Of a stretch of 64,000 nt of DNA, positions 27,858 to 36,927 are shown in pieces. A program made the translations under genes and the position numbers. Every line of letters starts with the position of its first letter. Positions within the stretch are counted from its first letter, which is position 1. Below the pieces are notes generated by a model. It saw only the letters and a program-made list of their open reading frames with translations, did not search any database and was not told the DNA's origin. The DNA comes from Kordiimonas sp. SCSIO 12603 (GTDB taxonomy: Bacteria > Pseudomonadota > Alphaproteobacteria > Sphingomonadales > Kordiimonadaceae): positions 3,525,001 through 3,589,000 of the forward strand of contig NZ_CP073748.1 of the NCBI RefSeq assembly GCF_024398035.1, in the 5' to 3' direction.

Positions 27858-28691
27858 TCATTCAACTATATTTTTATTCTCAAATTCATCAATGTTCGCC
27901 AGCACAATATCTTTAATTTCATCTGGCGCTCCCTCAAGGTGAGCAGTAATGGTCTCACGGTATCCACCGCTTTTAATTAATTTACTTAAACCGCGATTAA
28001 ATAGATTACGCATAATTTCACCGTCTTGAGTTTTAGCAAACAGAACATGCGCATAATTATGATCTACATCACTTGGGTAACTTTCAAGGAACACTCCGTT
28101 GGAATCATTTTTCATCAAATGGCCCGCTGTAAGTGTTGGCAATAGTGTAAAATCAGCCCGTCCTGTTTTTACAAGCTGGTAACAGTTTTCAAGCGAAGTA
28201 GGATTCACAACACGCAGATCATAATGTTCAATATGTGGTCGAATAAAGTCAGGAATGGTCCAGCCAAGAGGATAACACCAGGTGCGCTCAGCTGAACTAT
28301 CATGAAGGCTTGAAGGAAAACGAAAATCTGAATCGTGAGATATAAACACATGTTTGAAAATATAAATTACATCAGAAAGGTAGAATTTTTCCTCTCTTTC
28401 TTTTGAGTACACCCAAGCGAATGTCCCAATTATTCTTTTAAGCTCTAAATCCCGGTAACTGCGAGGCCATGGCCTGATAAGGAGATCAAGATCAACACCT
28501 TCCAGTTTCAAACTTTGCCTTACAATATCAGTAAGCAACCCATCATTAAGATGAGCCTTCGAAATATACGGTGCGAAATCGACATCTGTTGCAAGCTCAA
28601 CCCGCTGTTCTTCAGCCGAAACCGCAGGCAGCAGAGGCCAGAGTATAAGCATGGCGATCAGGAAACCTCGTACTTTGCCTTGCTTCAGCAC
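27858..28691 (-). CDS. Periplasmic amino-acid-binding-like protein (second of a tandem pair)
   Basis: About 277 residues: signal peptide (FLIAMLILWPLLPAVSA) and an SBP_bac_3-like fold with the opening ELATDVDFAPYIS and a GLLTDIVRQSL helix. It is a diverged paralogue of the next gene upstream, sharing PWPRSYRDLELKRIIGTFAW/KEREEKF wording. The start is GTG 28691, eight bases after AGGAGG; the TTG at 28694 is too close. No ABC permease or ATPase lies nearby, so the pair may sense a ligand rather than feed a transporter. It begins 4 bases after its neighbour's stop. Confidence 0.8.
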   Translation of the reverse strand: MLKQGKVRGFLIAMLILWPLLPAVSAEEQRVELATDVDFAPYISKAHLNDGLLTDIVRQSLKLEGVDLDLLIRPWPRSYRDLELKRIIGTFAWVYSKEREEKFYLSDVIYIFKHVFISHDSDFRFPSSLHDSSAERTWCYPLGWTIPDFIRPHIEHYDLRVVNPTSLENCYQLVKTGRADFTLLPTLTAGHLMKNDSNGVFLESYPSDVDHNYAHVLFAKTQDGEIMRNLFNRGLSKLIKSGGYRETITAHLEGAPDEIKDIVLANIDEFENKNIVE

Positions 28692-28694
28692 CAA

Positions 28695-29567
28695 TTACTC
28701 CTCCTGCCCATCATGCAAAACACCTATATCACTTAAACCAGCTTTAATATCTTTCTGCATTTCTATAGGTAGACCCACCAAATACGGTGAGATGATATCA
28801 AGGTATCGGCCATTTTTTACCAATGCCTCAAAACCTTTATCATATAGCGCTTTAGCCTTTTCACCCGCATGGGTTCGCGCAAATAATATATGTGTATTAC
28901 CAAAATAAATATCGTCAGGAGCGCTATAAAAGAACAACGGGCCCGGCCTGATACCTTCCGCTAGAAGAATACGAATATTGCTACCAAGCGCTAAACGCTG
29001 CACAAAAACTATATCTACCCGTCCGGTAAATATCATACGAAAACAAGATTCGATACTTGGAGGCAGAGCCACCTCCAGCACCCCTTTGCTTTTCATTTCT
29101 TCGGCAAAAGCCGGAAGTGTCCAACCCAGTGGGGAACACAGAACAAGTGACTTACCCTCGCTATGTTTCTCGTGAAACGTATCGGGATACTTGAAGTTTT
29201 CCACCCTACTGACGAAAACAGCTTCAGATCGAAACATTGGCCGAGACAGAAGGAATTTTTCTTCTCGTTCTTTAGTATGTGCCCAACTGAAGGTGCCGGT
29301 AATTTCCCCTATCTCTAAAGCTCGATGCGCTCGCTTCCAAGGCATCAATCTTAGCTTTAAGGTAACGCCCACCTCGGCAAAGCTTGCCCGAACCAATTCT
29401 GTGAACAAACCGCCAGAGGCAATCTCATCTGTGATAAACGGCGGGAAATCCATATTGGTGACAAGCTCAATTTCTTCAGCATAGGCTGAAGGTATAGCCA
29501 AAAACCCCACACATAATGAGAGGGCTGCTATTCCTGTCTTTATTTTTTTTGTGTCTAAACCGAGCAT
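28695..29567 (-). CDS. Periplasmic amino-acid-binding-like protein (first of a tandem pair)
   Basis: A 290-residue protein with a signal peptide (LSLCVGFLAIPSAYA) and an SBP_bac_3-type fold beginning ELVTNMDFPPFITDE, then GGLFTELVRASFAEVGV and PWKRAHRALEIGEITGTFSW. These are hallmarks of the orphan polar-amino-acid-binding-like proteins common in marine Proteobacteria. No ligand can be assigned. Tandem duplicate of the gene at 27858-28691, with which it is almost certainly co-transcribed. No obvious ribosome site before the ATG. Confidence 0.82.
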   Translation of the reverse strand: MLGLDTKKIKTGIAALSLCVGFLAIPSAYAEEIELVTNMDFPPFITDEIASGGLFTELVRASFAEVGVTLKLRLMPWKRAHRALEIGEITGTFSWAHTKEREEKFLLSRPMFRSEAVFVSRVENFKYPDTFHEKHSEGKSLVLCSPLGWTLPAFAEEMKSKGVLEVALPPSIESCFRMIFTGRVDIVFVQRLALGSNIRILLAEGIRPGPLFFYSAPDDIYFGNTHILFARTHAGEKAKALYDKGFEALVKNGRYLDIISPYLVGLPIEMQKDIKAGLSDIGVLHDGQEE

Positions 29568-29623
29568 CTTATTAAAATCATTAATATGAACAACTTAAGA
29601 TGCCCTTAACTGGGTAGGTTTAA

Positions 29624-30655
29624 TCAGTCTCGCGCTCTGACATGTGGTTCAGGAAACAAATCCAGATAAGCATCAAGGGTTGGACCACCAAGACGTGCGC
29701 GGTCATTCTCGGGCTCCGCAAGTACTATTTTGGCAACTCGACAATCTTTTGCAATCTGGTTCTGTAGTTCTTCAAGACCACTAAATTTCATCTCAGGCCT
29801 AAGAAAAGCAACAAGTTCAACCCGGAGATGGCGATCATAGATTTCTTCATTGAAATCAAATAGATGTACTTCCATCAACACATCGTGCTTATCAAAGGTA
29901 GGGCGCTTCCCGATATTAGCCACCCCCATAATAAAGCGGCTTTCATCATCAAGTCTCGCTCTTACGGCATAAACACCGAGTTTAGGCTGAAGGCTTTCCC
30001 CCAACTCAACATTTGCAGTTGGAAAGTTAATCGTGCGACCACGCTGATCCCCTTGGGTCACACGGCCATTAATTGTCCACCAATGTCCAAGCAGTGCAGC
30101 AGCTTTTCTAGCCTCACCATTTTGCAGGGCCTTCCTCACTACGGTAGAGCTGTAAACCTCACCTGCATACCCTTCAAGGCCAACAGTTACAGCCTTGATC
30201 ACAGAAAGACCAAAACCTTCCATATCGCCCATATAAGCTAGAACGTCAGTACCGCCGCCACGCTTGCTACCGAACCGGTAATCATAGCCAACAAAAACAT
30301 GCTGAGCGCCAAGACCATCAACAAGAATATCCAACACAAAATCTTGGGCTGACATGCCGGCAAGCTCTTTATCGAACGGCAGCACAAGAAGCTGATCCAC
30401 GCCAAAACGTTCTAGAAGCTGTGAACGTTCACGGAAAGGTGTCAGCCGAAATGGTGGCGCATTGGGTGCAAAAAAGCTAACCGGGTGCGGTTCCGTAACC
30501 ACAACAGTGAGCTTTAAACCAAGCAAACGCGCTAGTCGGCCAGCTTCACCAATCACCACTTGGTGGCCACGATGAAAACCATCAAAATTACCAAGAGCCA
30601 CCACACTACCTTGTGTTTCAGCTCCCAGTTCACTGACATGCCTCAATAAGCGCAT
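29624..30655 (-). CDS. ribF: Bifunctional riboflavin kinase / FAD synthetase
   Basis: A 343-residue bifunctional enzyme that phosphorylates riboflavin to FMN and adenylates FMN to FAD. The N-terminal FAD synthetase domain has the nucleotidyltransferase motif LGNFDGFHRGHQ near residue 22; the C-terminal riboflavin kinase has GDQRGRTINFPTAN (about 205) and YAVRARL. Length and order are normal. It lies 54 bases behind the MaoC gene, on the same strand. Confidence 0.96.
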   Translation of the reverse strand: MRLLRHVSELGAETQGSVVALGNFDGFHRGHQVVIGEAGRLARLLGLKLTVVVTEPHPVSFFAPNAPPFRLTPFRERSQLLERFGVDQLLVLPFDKELAGMSAQDFVLDILVDGLGAQHVFVGYDYRFGSKRGGGTDVLAYMGDMEGFGLSVIKAVTVGLEGYAGEVYSSTVVRKALQNGEARKAAALLGHWWTINGRVTQGDQRGRTINFPTANVELGESLQPKLGVYAVRARLDDESRFIMGVANIGKRPTFDKHDVLMEVHLFDFNEEIYDRHLRVELVAFLRPEMKFSGLEELQNQIAKDCRVAKIVLAEPENDRARLGGPTLDAYLDLFPEPHVRARD

Positions 30656-30709
30656 CTCTTATCCCTGCTTGTTTGCTTTTGGTTTATATAGGTGAAATAT
30701 AAATATTGC

Positions 30710-31135
30710 CTATATATTTTTGCGATTAGGCACATACACCAAGGCTTCGCCTGTCACCACCTTTTTGTCTTTTACAAAACAAGCAGTCTCGAATTTAACC
30801 CGGTTCTTGCCTTCAACACACTCAAGTACACTTACTTCCGCTTTAACTGTGTCACCAAACTTGACAGGCGCTAAAAACTTTACTGACTGGCTCATGTAAA
30901 TAGCTCCCGGGCCAGGTAGTTTGGTTCCCAACACTGCAGAAATAAAACTGCTGCTAAGCGCCCCATGAGCAATACGTTCCTTAAATTGGGTCCCTGCGGC
31001 ATAATCTGCATCCACATGCACGGGATTGTGATCTCCAGATACCGCCGCGAACATATTCACCATTTCTTCCGTTACCAAATAGGTCATGCTCTCGCGCATT
31101 CCCTCAGAAATATCTTCAAAAAAAATCTGTTCCAT
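30710..31135 (-). CDS. MaoC-like (R)-enoyl-CoA hydratase family protein
   Basis: A 141-residue hotdog-fold protein with the hydratase motif FAAVSGDHNPVHVDADYA (catalytic Asp and His) and FKERIAHGAL. Members hydrate trans-2-enoyl-CoA, linking beta-oxidation to polyhydroxyalkanoate or fatty acid synthesis. ATG 31135 is chosen because AGGTG lies five bases upstream and the family starts at this point; the in-frame extension to 31198 has a spurious hydrophobic stretch. Confidence 0.9.
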   Translation of the reverse strand: MEQIFFEDISEGMRESMTYLVTEEMVNMFAAVSGDHNPVHVDADYAAGTQFKERIAHGALSSSFISAVLGTKLPGPGAIYMSQSVKFLAPVKFGDTVKAEVSVLECVEGKNRVKFETACFVKDKKVVTGEALVYVPNRKNI

Positions 31136-31382
31136 AAGTTCACCTACAAAAAAAACACCAATCAACGGCACCGTTAAAAACCTAAATACCTTCAGCACAT
31201 ATACAGTATTTGCAAATTTCTTTGCGAAATATTAGGGTTAGTGATGAGAAGCAATTGAAAGATCATTATCTTTAGGTTAACCAATTCTTCAGAATGTCGG
31301 GGCTAATTTCCCGATATGGGAATAGTTCAGAGGATCTCTTTGGAGATGCTCTTAGTGCAAATCATTATGTTGAGGAAATATC

Positions 31383-31769
31383 ATGGCCGTTGATATGGGT
31401 ATGCCGATCCTGATCGTCGACGACTACAAAACAATGCTCCGCATTGTACGTAATCTACTAAAACAACTTGGTTTCAATAATGTGGATGAAGCCACAGATG
31501 GCTCTATGGCGCTGGAGAAAGCCCGCGCTGGTAAATATGGCCTTATTATTTCTGACTGGAACATGGAACCAATGACTGGTTACGAATTCCTGAAAGAAGT
31601 TCGTGCTGATACTCAGCTTAAAGATACACCATTCATCATGGTGACCGCAGAATCTAAAACAGACAACGTGATCGCTGCGAAAAAAGCTGGCGTGAACAAC
31701 TATATTGTTAAGCCGTTTAACGCTGCGACACTAAAATCAAAAATGAATGCCGTTCTCGGAGATTTCTAA
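31383..31769 (+). CDS. cheY: Chemotaxis response regulator CheY
   Basis: A 128-residue single receiver domain: acidic pair in LIVDDYK (about 13-15), phosphoacceptor Asp in LIISDWNMEPMTG (about 59), Thr in MVTAES and Lys in IVKPF (about 111). All catalytic residues are present. Phospho-CheY binds the flagellar switch protein FliM. AGGA lies eight bases before the ATG. cheZ follows with no gap. No other chemotaxis genes are in the window, so this is a detached cheY-cheZ pair. Confidence 0.95.
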   Translation: MAVDMGMPILIVDDYKTMLRIVRNLLKQLGFNNVDEATDGSMALEKARAGKYGLIISDWNMEPMTGYEFLKEVRADTQLKDTPFIMVTAESKTDNVIAAKKAGVNNYIVKPFNAATLKSKMNAVLGDF

Positions 31770-32759
31770 ATGAGTGCCGAAGAGCTTCCGGATCAGATCA
31801 GATTACTGGTCGATAGTTTAAGGAAGCAAAATACCGCAAACCTATCACTGACAGATGTTGCATCTGTCACGGAAGTATTGATGGGCACAATGCAGGTATT
31901 TTTCGCAAACATTGATACGTCTGTTTATCGGGAATGCCGGGCGCTCAGCGACTATATCAGCAACGCCCGTAAGGAAATCGCTTCCTTGCAGCCTTCTGAT
32001 TTGGAAAGCGCCCGTATTCCGAGAGCAGGTCTGGAATTGGACGCTATTGTTCAGTCCACCGAAGACGCTACAAACACCATCATGGAAGCTGCCGAAGAAA
32101 TCATGGGTGCTGACACCAGTGATTCTGAAGCTTATCAAGCTGTTACCCAAGATGCTGTTATGCGAATTTTTGAGGCTTGTTCTTTCCAGGATATTACCGG
32201 ACAACGAATCTCTAAAGTAGTTGAGACCCTCTCCTATATCGAGAAACGAGTTCTCGAACTTCGGAACCTTCTTGGGGTAACCGAAGATGATATCGACGTA
32301 GCCAATGAAGAACACCAAAAAGAACTTGATGAACGCGCTCTGCTTTCAGGCCCTGCGCTTGAAGGTGAAGGGATCGATCAAAATCTGGTTGATCAACTTC
32401 TTGGAGATGACGATGCGGCACCTGCAGCAGAAGCACCAGCCCCGGAACCTACTCCGGAGCCTGTTGCAGAAGCAGCACCGCCGCCGCCTCCTAAGCCACA
32501 GGCTCCTCCACCACCTCCTGCACCGGAGCCACCCAAACCTGTTAATCCACGTCAGTTGGATTCAATGTTTGAGGAAGACTTCGATCCTGTAGCTGAATTA
32601 GCTGCCAAGGAAGCGGAAAAAGAAGAAGCTAAGAAAAAGGCCGAAGAGGAAGAAGCCAAAAAGGCTGCTGCCAAAAAAGAAGAAAAGAAGGAAGAGGACA
32701 TTGATCTTCCCTCTGGTGAAGAAGTTAGCCAGGATGATATTGACGCGCTCTTTGGCTAA
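31770..32759 (+). CDS. cheZ: CheY phosphatase CheZ, with a long proline-rich linker
   Basis: A 329-residue protein. The helical CheZ domain carries the phosphatase motif SFQDITGQRISKVVE (about 139-153), whose Gln drives dephosphorylation of CheY. A second region is unusual: a proline/alanine-rich linker (about 215-258) and an acidic/lysine-rich segment lead to the C-terminal peptide SQDDIDALFG, which resembles the CheY-binding tail of CheZ and the N-terminal CheY-binding peptide of FliM. A similar DQNLVDQLLGDD lies before the linker. Coupled directly to cheY. Confidence 0.92.
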   Translation: MSAEELPDQIRLLVDSLRKQNTANLSLTDVASVTEVLMGTMQVFFANIDTSVYRECRALSDYISNARKEIASLQPSDLESARIPRAGLELDAIVQSTEDATNTIMEAAEEIMGADTSDSEAYQAVTQDAVMRIFEACSFQDITGQRISKVVETLSYIEKRVLELRNLLGVTEDDIDVANEEHQKELDERALLSGPALEGEGIDQNLVDQLLGDDDAAPAAEAPAPEPTPEPVAEAAPPPPPKPQAPPPPPAPEPPKPVNPRQLDSMFEEDFDPVAELAAKEAEKEEAKKKAEEEEAKKAAAKKEEKKEEDIDLPSGEEVSQDDIDALFG

Positions 32760-32762
32760 GAT

Positions 32763-33650
32763 TTACCAAGATAACTGTTGCATTACGGCGTGGGGAACAG
32801 CCTTTCCTGCGCCGAAAATTTTTCTAAACTGTGCAACAGACACCCTACCATCCTCGGCTTGGCGCTCAAGTTCAGGGAATTCCATACGGTGAATACCGCC
32901 AGCAATAAATAATCCCTTATACCCAGCAGCCAGAGCACCAGCCATATCAGTTTGCAAGCTATCACCAACCATCAGTATACGGTTTTTGGGTGTATCCGCA
33001 GGCAAACCACATTCTTTCAGACATGATTGAAGCGCATAAGCCGTAGGTTTACCAAACCAACGTACCTCCCCGCCTATTTCTTCGTATAGATCTGCAACTG
33101 CGCCTGCACACTGATAGAGTTTATCTCCCACATGTACGATACGGTCAGGGTTCGCACATAAAAGCGGTGTTTGTTTTTCTGCAGCAATCTTCAGCCAATT
33201 CCTGTGCTTTTCCACATCCCTATAATCAAGGTCTGTTGCAAGAATAACATCTGCTTCATCAGGGTGGTTCACCTCAACAACAGGCAATCCTTCTACCGTA
33301 TTCCTGTCTCCTGCTGGCCCAAGGTGATAGAGTTTTTTTCCTCTAAAATTTGCCCGCACTTCATCACGAGCCAATCCACCAGACGTTACAACAAAATCTG
33401 TTAAATCTTCAGATAGCCCCATAGAAATAAGATGATCTCTTACATGGAACCTCGGTCTTGGCGCATTTGACAGAAAAACCGTTTTAATTCCAGCAGCTCG
33501 AGCCTTCTGTATGGCTATTTCTGCAGATGGGTGCAGACTAATTCCATCATGCATTACCCCCCAAAGATCACAAATAATGAGATCAAGTTGATCAGAAAAC
33601 TCTCGGATTCCTGAAATTAAATCAATGGGACGACCACCACTATTAGGCAT
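32763..33650 (-). CDS. HAD-superfamily hydrolase, TIGR01459 type
   Basis: A 295-residue haloacid-dehalogenase-like phosphatase of the NagD-like IIA group. Motif I is IICDLWGVMHDG (nucleophile Asp), motif II is FLSNAPRPR, and motif III/IV is ILMVGDSLQTDMAGALAAG. TIGR01459 members occur widely in alphaproteobacteria next to ribF or elsewhere; the substrate is unknown. It starts 8 bases after the EAL gene and converges on cheZ with a 3-base gap. Confidence 0.9.
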   Translation of the reverse strand: MPNSGGRPIDLISGIREFSDQLDLIICDLWGVMHDGISLHPSAEIAIQKARAAGIKTVFLSNAPRPRFHVRDHLISMGLSEDLTDFVVTSGGLARDEVRANFRGKKLYHLGPAGDRNTVEGLPVVEVNHPDEADVILATDLDYRDVEKHRNWLKIAAEKQTPLLCANPDRIVHVGDKLYQCAGAVADLYEEIGGEVRWFGKPTAYALQSCLKECGLPADTPKNRILMVGDSLQTDMAGALAAGYKGLFIAGGIHRMEFPELERQAEDGRVSVAQFRKIFGAGKAVPHAVMQQLSW

Positions 33651-33658
33651 AAAACTCT

Positions 33659-35080
33659 CTACAATTCCCGGCTTAATTCATGTGCCGAAGCTGGTTCGCC
33701 AAATAAATATCCTTGTGCAAACTCAACCTGTGTTTCTAGCGCCTGCAATACCATATCTTCGGTTTCAACTCGGCTGGCTACAAGCTGCATACCGCGACGG
33801 CGCAACGATGATTTGAAGGCGTCTACGTCACCACGCTCAGGGTGAGATTCTATAAGTGCACTCAAATCTGCTTTGATAAATTGGAAATTATACTTCTCAA
33901 GCTCAGTGAAACTATCATCAAACTCAGTCACCATATCTAATGAGAAGCCAAAGCCTCTTTGACCCAGTATTTTCAAACGTCCAAGCACATCATCATTCAA
34001 CATTTTAAAATCTTGCTGTGCTATCTCAAATACTAAGCGCCCGGAAAACTCTTCATTGCTGGTCATAAAATCAATGAACTGCGGGAAAAACTCATCATCT
34101 TCCATAGAATGACGTGACATATTACAGAAAAAGCGAAGTTCGGGTTTTCGCTTACCCATTCTGCGAACAAGCTGAATAAGGCGGAACAATAAAAGGTTAT
34201 CGATAGTACCTATTAATCCTTTGCTTTCCGCAACTTTCATATATTGGCGCGGCAGTACAATCCGACCATCTTCATCTCTCACGCGAGAGAAACATTCATA
34301 GTGTACTTTCTTTCGGCTTGGCAGGCTTACAAGCGGCTGTAAATATAAATCAATACGGTTTTCAGATAGTGATTCTTTCACCACTTTTAGAAGTTGATCT
34401 TCACGCTTGATAAGACGGATAGGCGCCCTTCGTGGACCAACAGTAGCACGAGGCTCAGCAACTGACTTTCTTTCTTCATCATCAGATTTTTGATCAAGTG
34501 TCCCATCATCGATAACAGCAAGCGCTGCCTCTTCAGGTGTAAGCTCTAACTCTTCGATCTCTTCTTCAGTGATCACCTCTGGAGTTTCTTCTTCCACCTC
34601 TTCAACGATCTCTTCGTCATCATCTTCTTTTACGGGAGGTAAATGATCTACGCTAAGTTCAAGCACCTCCTCTTCAGTAGGCTCGACTGTATCTTCAGCA
34701 ACCTCAACTGGCTTAAATCCACGTTCCTGCGCCGTCACCTGAGAAAGAAGCGTCTGTAGGACTTTAAGTTCAGAAACCACCAATTCATTCTGTTCTTCAC
34801 CCATTCGGCTTCGGCTCACCATCTCTCGCCGCGCGCGTTCCAAATCCCTACGCAGAATTTTGACTGTGTCTTCAAGACTATCCAACCGATGTTTAGCATT
34901 TTTCTCTGAGCGGCTAACTACGAGCCAATTTTGTATCTGCCAAGCTCCGAAAAATATAAACATGCCAATATATCCGGCATGCGACATTGAAATACCCAAA
35001 GCACGTGGCAGAATAACCGTCGCTGCTACGCCGAGAATAAAATAAGAAATGAACAATAAGATTTGCGTTATTGGCGCCAT
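33659..35080 (-). CDS. TipF-like membrane protein with degenerate EAL domain
   Basis: About 473 residues: two N-terminal transmembrane segments, a coiled coil (about 50-110), a strongly acidic linker (about 120-215) and a C-terminal EAL-type domain (about 230-470). The domain is degenerate: the EAL signature reads ECF (HYECFSR), and DDFG-type metal residues read DMVTEF. It is therefore unlikely to hydrolyse cyclic di-GMP but may bind it. This layout matches Caulobacter TipF, a flagellar assembly factor. The start is ATG 35080 (GGGAAG upstream) rather than GTG 35107. Confidence 0.82.
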   Translation of the reverse strand: MAPITQILLFISYFILGVAATVILPRALGISMSHAGYIGMFIFFGAWQIQNWLVVSRSEKNAKHRLDSLEDTVKILRRDLERARREMVSRSRMGEEQNELVVSELKVLQTLLSQVTAQERGFKPVEVAEDTVEPTEEEVLELSVDHLPPVKEDDDEEIVEEVEEETPEVITEEEIEELELTPEEAALAVIDDGTLDQKSDDEERKSVAEPRATVGPRRAPIRLIKREDQLLKVVKESLSENRIDLYLQPLVSLPSRKKVHYECFSRVRDEDGRIVLPRQYMKVAESKGLIGTIDNLLLFRLIQLVRRMGKRKPELRFFCNMSRHSMEDDEFFPQFIDFMTSNEEFSGRLVFEIAQQDFKMLNDDVLGRLKILGQRGFGFSLDMVTEFDDSFTELEKYNFQFIKADLSALIESHPERGDVDAFKSSLRRRGMQLVASRVETEDMVLQALETQVEFAQGYLFGEPASAHELSREL

Positions 35081-35254
35081 AGAGCTTCCCGCCTGACAGT
35101 TACCCACTTCTTATAAACTGCCACAAAGAAGCAGTGTGGTTAAGCTATAATTCCGTTTCTTTATTCCTCCCCTTAACATGTCACTGAAACAGTGTCATCA
35201 TAATGCCTTATAGTTTATCCAGTATCTGGAGCGATTTTAATAAGGGGACACTTC

Positions 35255-35995
35255 GTGAAAAAATTCATCCTAATCGTACTTCTGCTCATTCTCGCAGGTG
35301 GCGCATATGCATACACACAATTAGGCACTATCGTAAAAACTGGCTTTGAAGTCGGTGGCCCCGAGGTACTGAATGTTTCAGTAAATGTAGATGAAATCCA
35401 GATTTCTCCCTTATCTGGAGAAGTACAAGCCTCTGCTCTTGCACTTGGTCAACCCAAAGGTTTTGGAGACGGTCCAATTGCAAAGGTCGGCAATTTCGAG
35501 ATGAAGCTCGAGCCTGAAACACTGCTTACAAACCATATCATCATTGACGAAATTGTTATCAACGAGCCTCTCTTTGATATTCGTATGCTTGACGGAAAGA
35601 TGAATATCAAAGCCCTTCAAGAAGGTTTGAACATTCCAGAAACAGGCCCTACTACAACCGAAACTGCTTCCTCTGAGGAAATCACACTTACTATTCGCAG
35701 CATGAAAGTGACCTCTCCAAAAGTTCTTGCCCAGTCTGATGGTCTGTTATCAATAGATGAAGATATCAACTTAGCGGACTTTACCATTACAGATTTAGGT
35801 ACTGATGAAAAAGGTTTGGCACCAGCAGAAATTGCTCGCCATGTTATGGATACTCTCCAACCTCAAATCGCAAAAGCCCTTGTTGCCGCAGGGGCATCCA
35901 AGAAACTTCAAAATCTTGCGGACGATGCACGTGGCAAATTAGAAAAAGGTGTTGGTGGCCTTCTGAACAAACTAAAGAAAAAAAAGGATAATTAA
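35255..35995 (+). CDS. AsmA-like membrane-anchored protein of unknown role
   Basis: A 246-residue protein with one N-terminal membrane anchor (KFILIVLLLILAGGAYAY) and a periplasmic part rich in beta strands, with the repeated pattern seen in AsmA/DUF748-type proteins (VNVDEIQISPLSGEVQASAL, then IIIDEIVINEPLFDIR). AsmA-like proteins are tied to lipid transport and envelope integrity. The C-terminal end is amphipathic and lysine-rich (KLEKGVGGLLNKLKKKK). GTG start, seven bases after AAGGGGA. Confidence 0.72.
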   Translation: MKKFILIVLLLILAGGAYAYTQLGTIVKTGFEVGGPEVLNVSVNVDEIQISPLSGEVQASALALGQPKGFGDGPIAKVGNFEMKLEPETLLTNHIIIDEIVINEPLFDIRMLDGKMNIKALQEGLNIPETGPTTTETASSEEITLTIRSMKVTSPKVLAQSDGLLSIDEDINLADFTITDLGTDEKGLAPAEIARHVMDTLQPQIAKALVAAGASKKLQNLADDARGKLEKGVGGLLNKLKKKKDN

Positions 35996-36054
35996 TGGAT
36001 TGATTTCTAGACCAGACAGTCCATTATCTTGGTATATCATCTAGGGAGATAACA

Positions 36055-36354
36055 ATGTCACTTGAAAAAATCACAGAAGAAATGCGCAGCCGTGTCGGCG
36101 CTCATTCGCCAATCCAAAAAGTAATCAAATTTGATTTTGGTGATGATGGCATCGTACGTATTGATGGCGTTTCTTCACCAACCGTAATTGATAACGACGA
36201 CACAGATGCCGACTGTACAGTGAAAGTTTCAATGGAAAACTTCATCCAAATTGCAGAAGGTAACCTAAACGCACAGATGGCTTTCATGACAGGCAAATTG
36301 CGTGTAGAAGGCGATATGAGCATTGCGATGCAGCTGGGATCAATTCTCGGCTAA
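36055..36354 (+). CDS. SCP2 sterol-binding domain protein
   Basis: A 99-residue protein that is a single SCP2 lipid-binding fold: the central VKVSMENFIQIAEGNLNAQMAFMTGKLRVEGDM wording is diagnostic, and length is normal for stand-alone bacterial members. It probably binds or carries acyl chains or lipids in the cytoplasm. GGGAG lies six bases before the ATG. A strong terminator follows 8 bases after the stop. Confidence 0.92.
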   Translation: MSLEKITEEMRSRVGAHSPIQKVIKFDFGDDGIVRIDGVSSPTVIDNDDTDADCTVKVSMENFIQIAEGNLNAQMAFMTGKLRVEGDMSIAMQLGSILG

Positions 36355-36361
36355 AAAACCC

Positions 36362-36388
36362 GGCGGCTCACTGAGCCGCCTTTTTTTT
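36362..36388 (+). terminator. Intrinsic terminator after the SCP2 gene
   Basis: Stem GGCGGCT / AGCCGCC with a 5-base loop and eight T residues. The next gene starts only 12 bases later, so its promoter must lie inside or upstream of the hairpin, or some read-through occurs. Confidence 0.93.
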
Positions 36389-36399
36389 GGTGAGTATAT

Positions 36400-36927
36400 A
36401 TGCTGGATAAAATCCGTTCTGCACTTATTGGTGTTAGTCTTTTCGTTATTCTGGCCCTTGGTGGCCTTTATATGTATGTCCAGATTAAAGGCGGCGATGG
36501 TCTCCTTGGAAACGAAGAAGGCTCTTTAGAACCAACAAACTTCAGTACACTGTCACATACAACCAGCGATGATGGCTTTCTTCTGTGTTCACCAGATATC
36601 TGTCCAAATGCAGAAATTGATGAAATTCCAGAAACCTTCCAGTTATCTGCAGCAAAGCTGAGACAATTGGTTGCTGATTTCACCGACAATTATAGCAACA
36701 TCAACACTCTGAGCTTTAACTTTGCCGCCAACCAGTTCGAATTCACAGAGAAACTACCGGGAAAACCATTCCCAACAGTAGTATCTGTGAAAATTATTGA
36801 AGTTACACCTTATTCAAGTCAGCTGGTCATCTATGCTTATCGCCCTGTTGGTGACACATCTAAGGCACAAAATAGAGAGACTGTTGAACGTTGGCTTAGC
36901 TTAATGCAGGCCGACGCTGCTTCTTAA
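36400..36927 (+). CDS. Hypothetical protein with one N-terminal membrane anchor
   Basis: A 175-residue protein with an N-terminal hydrophobic segment (ALIGVSLFVILALGGLYMYV) and a soluble part containing the cysteine pair CSPDIC, which may form a disulfide in the periplasm. The rest is mixed alpha/beta with a TDNYSNI...SFNFAANQFEF stretch. I do not recognise the family. GGTGAG lies six bases upstream of the ATG. Its stop shares the palindrome GCTTCTTAAGAAGC with the convergent gene. Confidence 0.75.
   Translation: MLDKIRSALIGVSLFVILALGGLYMYVQIKGGDGLLGNEEGSLEPTNFSTLSHTTSDDGFLLCSPDICPNAEIDEIPETFQLSAAKLRQLVADFTDNYSNINTLSFNFAANQFEFTEKLPGKPFPTVVSVKIIEVTPYSSQLVIYAYRPVGDTSKAQNRETVERWLSLMQADAAS

Noticed and set aside
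31136-31198. Hydrophobic N-terminal extension of the MaoC protein
   Set aside because: Family members are cytoplasmic and start at the MEQIFFEDI point, which has a good ribosome site.
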